NCBI GenBank assembly: GCA_013349725.1
Contig: DUZB01000223.1
Coordinates: 1-6,847, forward strand
From: Deltaproteobacteria bacterium
GTDB taxonomy: Bacteria > Desulfobacterota > DSM-4660 > Desulfatiglandales > Desulfatiglandaceae
Length of the DNA: 6,847 bases
Direction of reading: 5' to 3'
Shown here: one piece after another, positions 5,886-6,847 of the stretch
How positions within the stretch are numbered: position 1 is the first letter of the stretch
How the letters are laid out: each line of letters starts with the position of its first letter
Program-made: the position numbers and the translations under genes
The notes under the pieces: model-generated
The model's database searches: none
Told to the model about the DNA's origin: nothing
The model's input: the letters and a program-made list of their open reading frames with translations, nothing else

Positions 5886-6795
5886 AAAGCGTTGCCGCCC
5901 CCACCTGCCGATACCGGTTGGAAATACGCTCCGCCGCCACATTGAAGGCCAGGGTAAAAAGAAAGAGCACGATGGCTATGGCGAACAGGGCATAGTAATG
6001 TTCGCTTCGGAAAGGGGCCTCCGCCATCTCGGCCGCGATGCTCGCGGGCATGGGCCGAACCGGGTCAAAGAGAGACGTGGGAATCATGGCCGCGCCTCCC
6101 GCAACCATGAGCACCACCATGGTTTCTCCCATGGCTCTCGACATCCCAAGAATGACGGCCGTTGAGACCCCGGAAATGGATGCGGGCAGAATTACCCGTG
6201 CGATGGTCTCCCAGTGGGTAGCGCCAAGGGCCAGGGAAGCCTCCTTTAATTCCCTGGGAACCCCGAAAATGGCGTCCTCGGACATGCTGCAGATGGTTGG
6301 AATGGACATAAAAGCCAGCATGAGAGAGGCATTGAAGAGATTGAGCCCCGTGGGAATGTCCAGGATTTCCTGAAGGACCGGCGCCACGATCACCATGCCG
6401 AAAAAACCGATCACCACGGAAGGGAGGGCTGCCAGAAGTTCCACAACGGGTTTAACCAATTCCCGTACCTTTGCAGAGGCGCCCTCTGCCAGATAGAGGG
6501 CGGTCAAAACCCCAAGGGGGATGGAGATCACGGAAGAAACCACCGTGACGGCCATGGAGGCGATGATCAGAGGAAAAATACCGAAGTCGGCGGGATCACT
6601 GGTGGGGTACCAGAACTTGCCGAAGAGAAAATCCGTTACGGAAACATGGCCGAAAAGAGGAAGGCCCTCCGTAAACAGGAACAAGGCAATGAGGAAAAGG
6701 GTGGTTATGGAAGCCAGGGCAATGCCCAAAAAAAGAAAACGGATGATCCGTTCTCTGGCCCGTCGGCTTTTCCCTGTTCTGTCATTTTTCTCCAT
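5884..6795 (-). CDS. pstC: Phosphate ABC transporter permease PstC
   Basis: A 303-residue inner-membrane permease. The ATG at 6795 is preferred because AGGGA (minus strand 6803-6807) stands 7 nt upstream. A start at 6816 (seven residues longer) lacks a good Shine-Dalgarno but cannot be excluded. A basic cytoplasmic head (residues 1-16) precedes membrane helix 1 (17-41). Then come the PstC-type FWYPTSDPADFGIFPLI segment (61-77), PLGVLTALYLAEGA (93-106), LLAALPSVVIGFFG (120-133), SIPTICSMSEDAI (164-176) and the EAA loop contacting PstB (E185-A-S-LALGATHWETIARVILP to 204), followed by SRAMGET. The C-terminal helix ends with SNRYRQVGAATL. With PstA it forms the channel that receives phosphate from PstS. 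It is the first pst gene in the window; pstS and any promoter or Pho box would lie beyond 6847. Confidence 0.95.
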   Translation of the reverse strand: MEKNDRTGKSRRARERIIRFLFLGIALASITTLFLIALFLFTEGLPLFGHVSVTDFLFGKFWYPTSDPADFGIFPLIIASMAVTVVSSVISIPLGVLTALYLAEGASAKVRELVKPVVELLAALPSVVIGFFGMVIVAPVLQEILDIPTGLNLFNASLMLAFMSIPTICSMSEDAIFGVPRELKEASLALGATHWETIARVILPASISGVSTAVILGMSRAMGETMVVLMVAGGAAMIPTSLFDPVRPMPASIAAEMAEAPFRSEHYYALFAIAIVLFLFTLAFNVAAERISNRYRQVGAATL

Positions 6796-6802
6796 ATTTC
6801 TT

Positions 6803-6807
6803 TCCCT
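6803..6807 (-). promoter_or_regulatory. Shine-Dalgarno deciding the pstC start
   Basis: AGGGA on the minus strand lies 7 nt from ATG 6795. The upstream alternative ATG at 6816 has only GGGTGA about 16 nt away, too far for normal use. Confidence 0.6.
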
Positions 6808-6847
6808 GCTTACCATGAAAATGCTTGTGTCACCCGGTCCACGTCAT

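Noticed and set aside
6817..6847. Pho box or promoter upstream of pstC
   Set aside because: Only 31 bases remain and no CTGTCAT-type direct repeat is visible; the operon promoter is probably upstream of pstS outside the window.

Overview
The window looks like a chromosomal segment of a mesophilic Gram-negative bacterium, most likely a Desulfobacterota (deltaproteobacterial, sulfate-reducer-like) lineage. This is inference. It rests on the tandem DUF1566 secreted protein, the small Cys-pair secreted protein, the flavodoxin-like oxidoreductase with an incomplete iron-sulfur-flavoprotein motif, the Shine-Dalgarno-rich gene starts and the mid-range GC. No rRNA or tRNA gene or other direct taxonomic marker is present.

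Layout. (1) Bases 1-1336, plus strand: the 3' part of a protein with two DUF1566 modules, cut by the window edge, then 43 bp later a 93-residue exported protein. The unit is closed by a perfect 30-bp inverted repeat that can terminate from either side. (2) Bases 1337-2646: about 1.3 kb without an intact gene. It holds an extended -10 promoter candidate, the N-terminal stub of an ABC-transporter ATPase that breaks down at its Walker A motif, a second promoter candidate followed by a bipartite inverted repeat, another hairpin and a short direct repeat. It reads as a decayed or accessory segment. (3) Bases 2647-3246, plus strand: an intact flavodoxin-fold NAD(P)H/FMN oxidoreductase. (4) Bases 3247-3522: a convergent intergenic region containing an unrecognised coding-like C-terminal fragment on the minus strand. 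(5) Bases 3523-6795, minus strand: a tight pstC-pstA-pstB-phoU operon.

The pst block is the functional core. PstC and PstA form the membrane channel, PstB the ATPase dimer, and PhoU links transport to phosphate signalling and metabolism. The periplasmic phosphate-binding protein PstS is not in the window; it would be expected upstream of pstC, beyond base 6847. Intergenic gaps of 10, 20 and 27 nt, each preceded by a Shine-Dalgarno sequence, support one transcript. The SD positions argue for shorter starts of pstC (6795) and pstA (5873) than the longest open frames.

No CRISPR array, phage, toxin-antitoxin or recognisable defence system is visible. The parts worth a second look are the perfect palindromic element at 1263-1336, the decayed 1.0-kb segment with an orphan promoter and structured sequence, and the gene fragment downstream of phoU.
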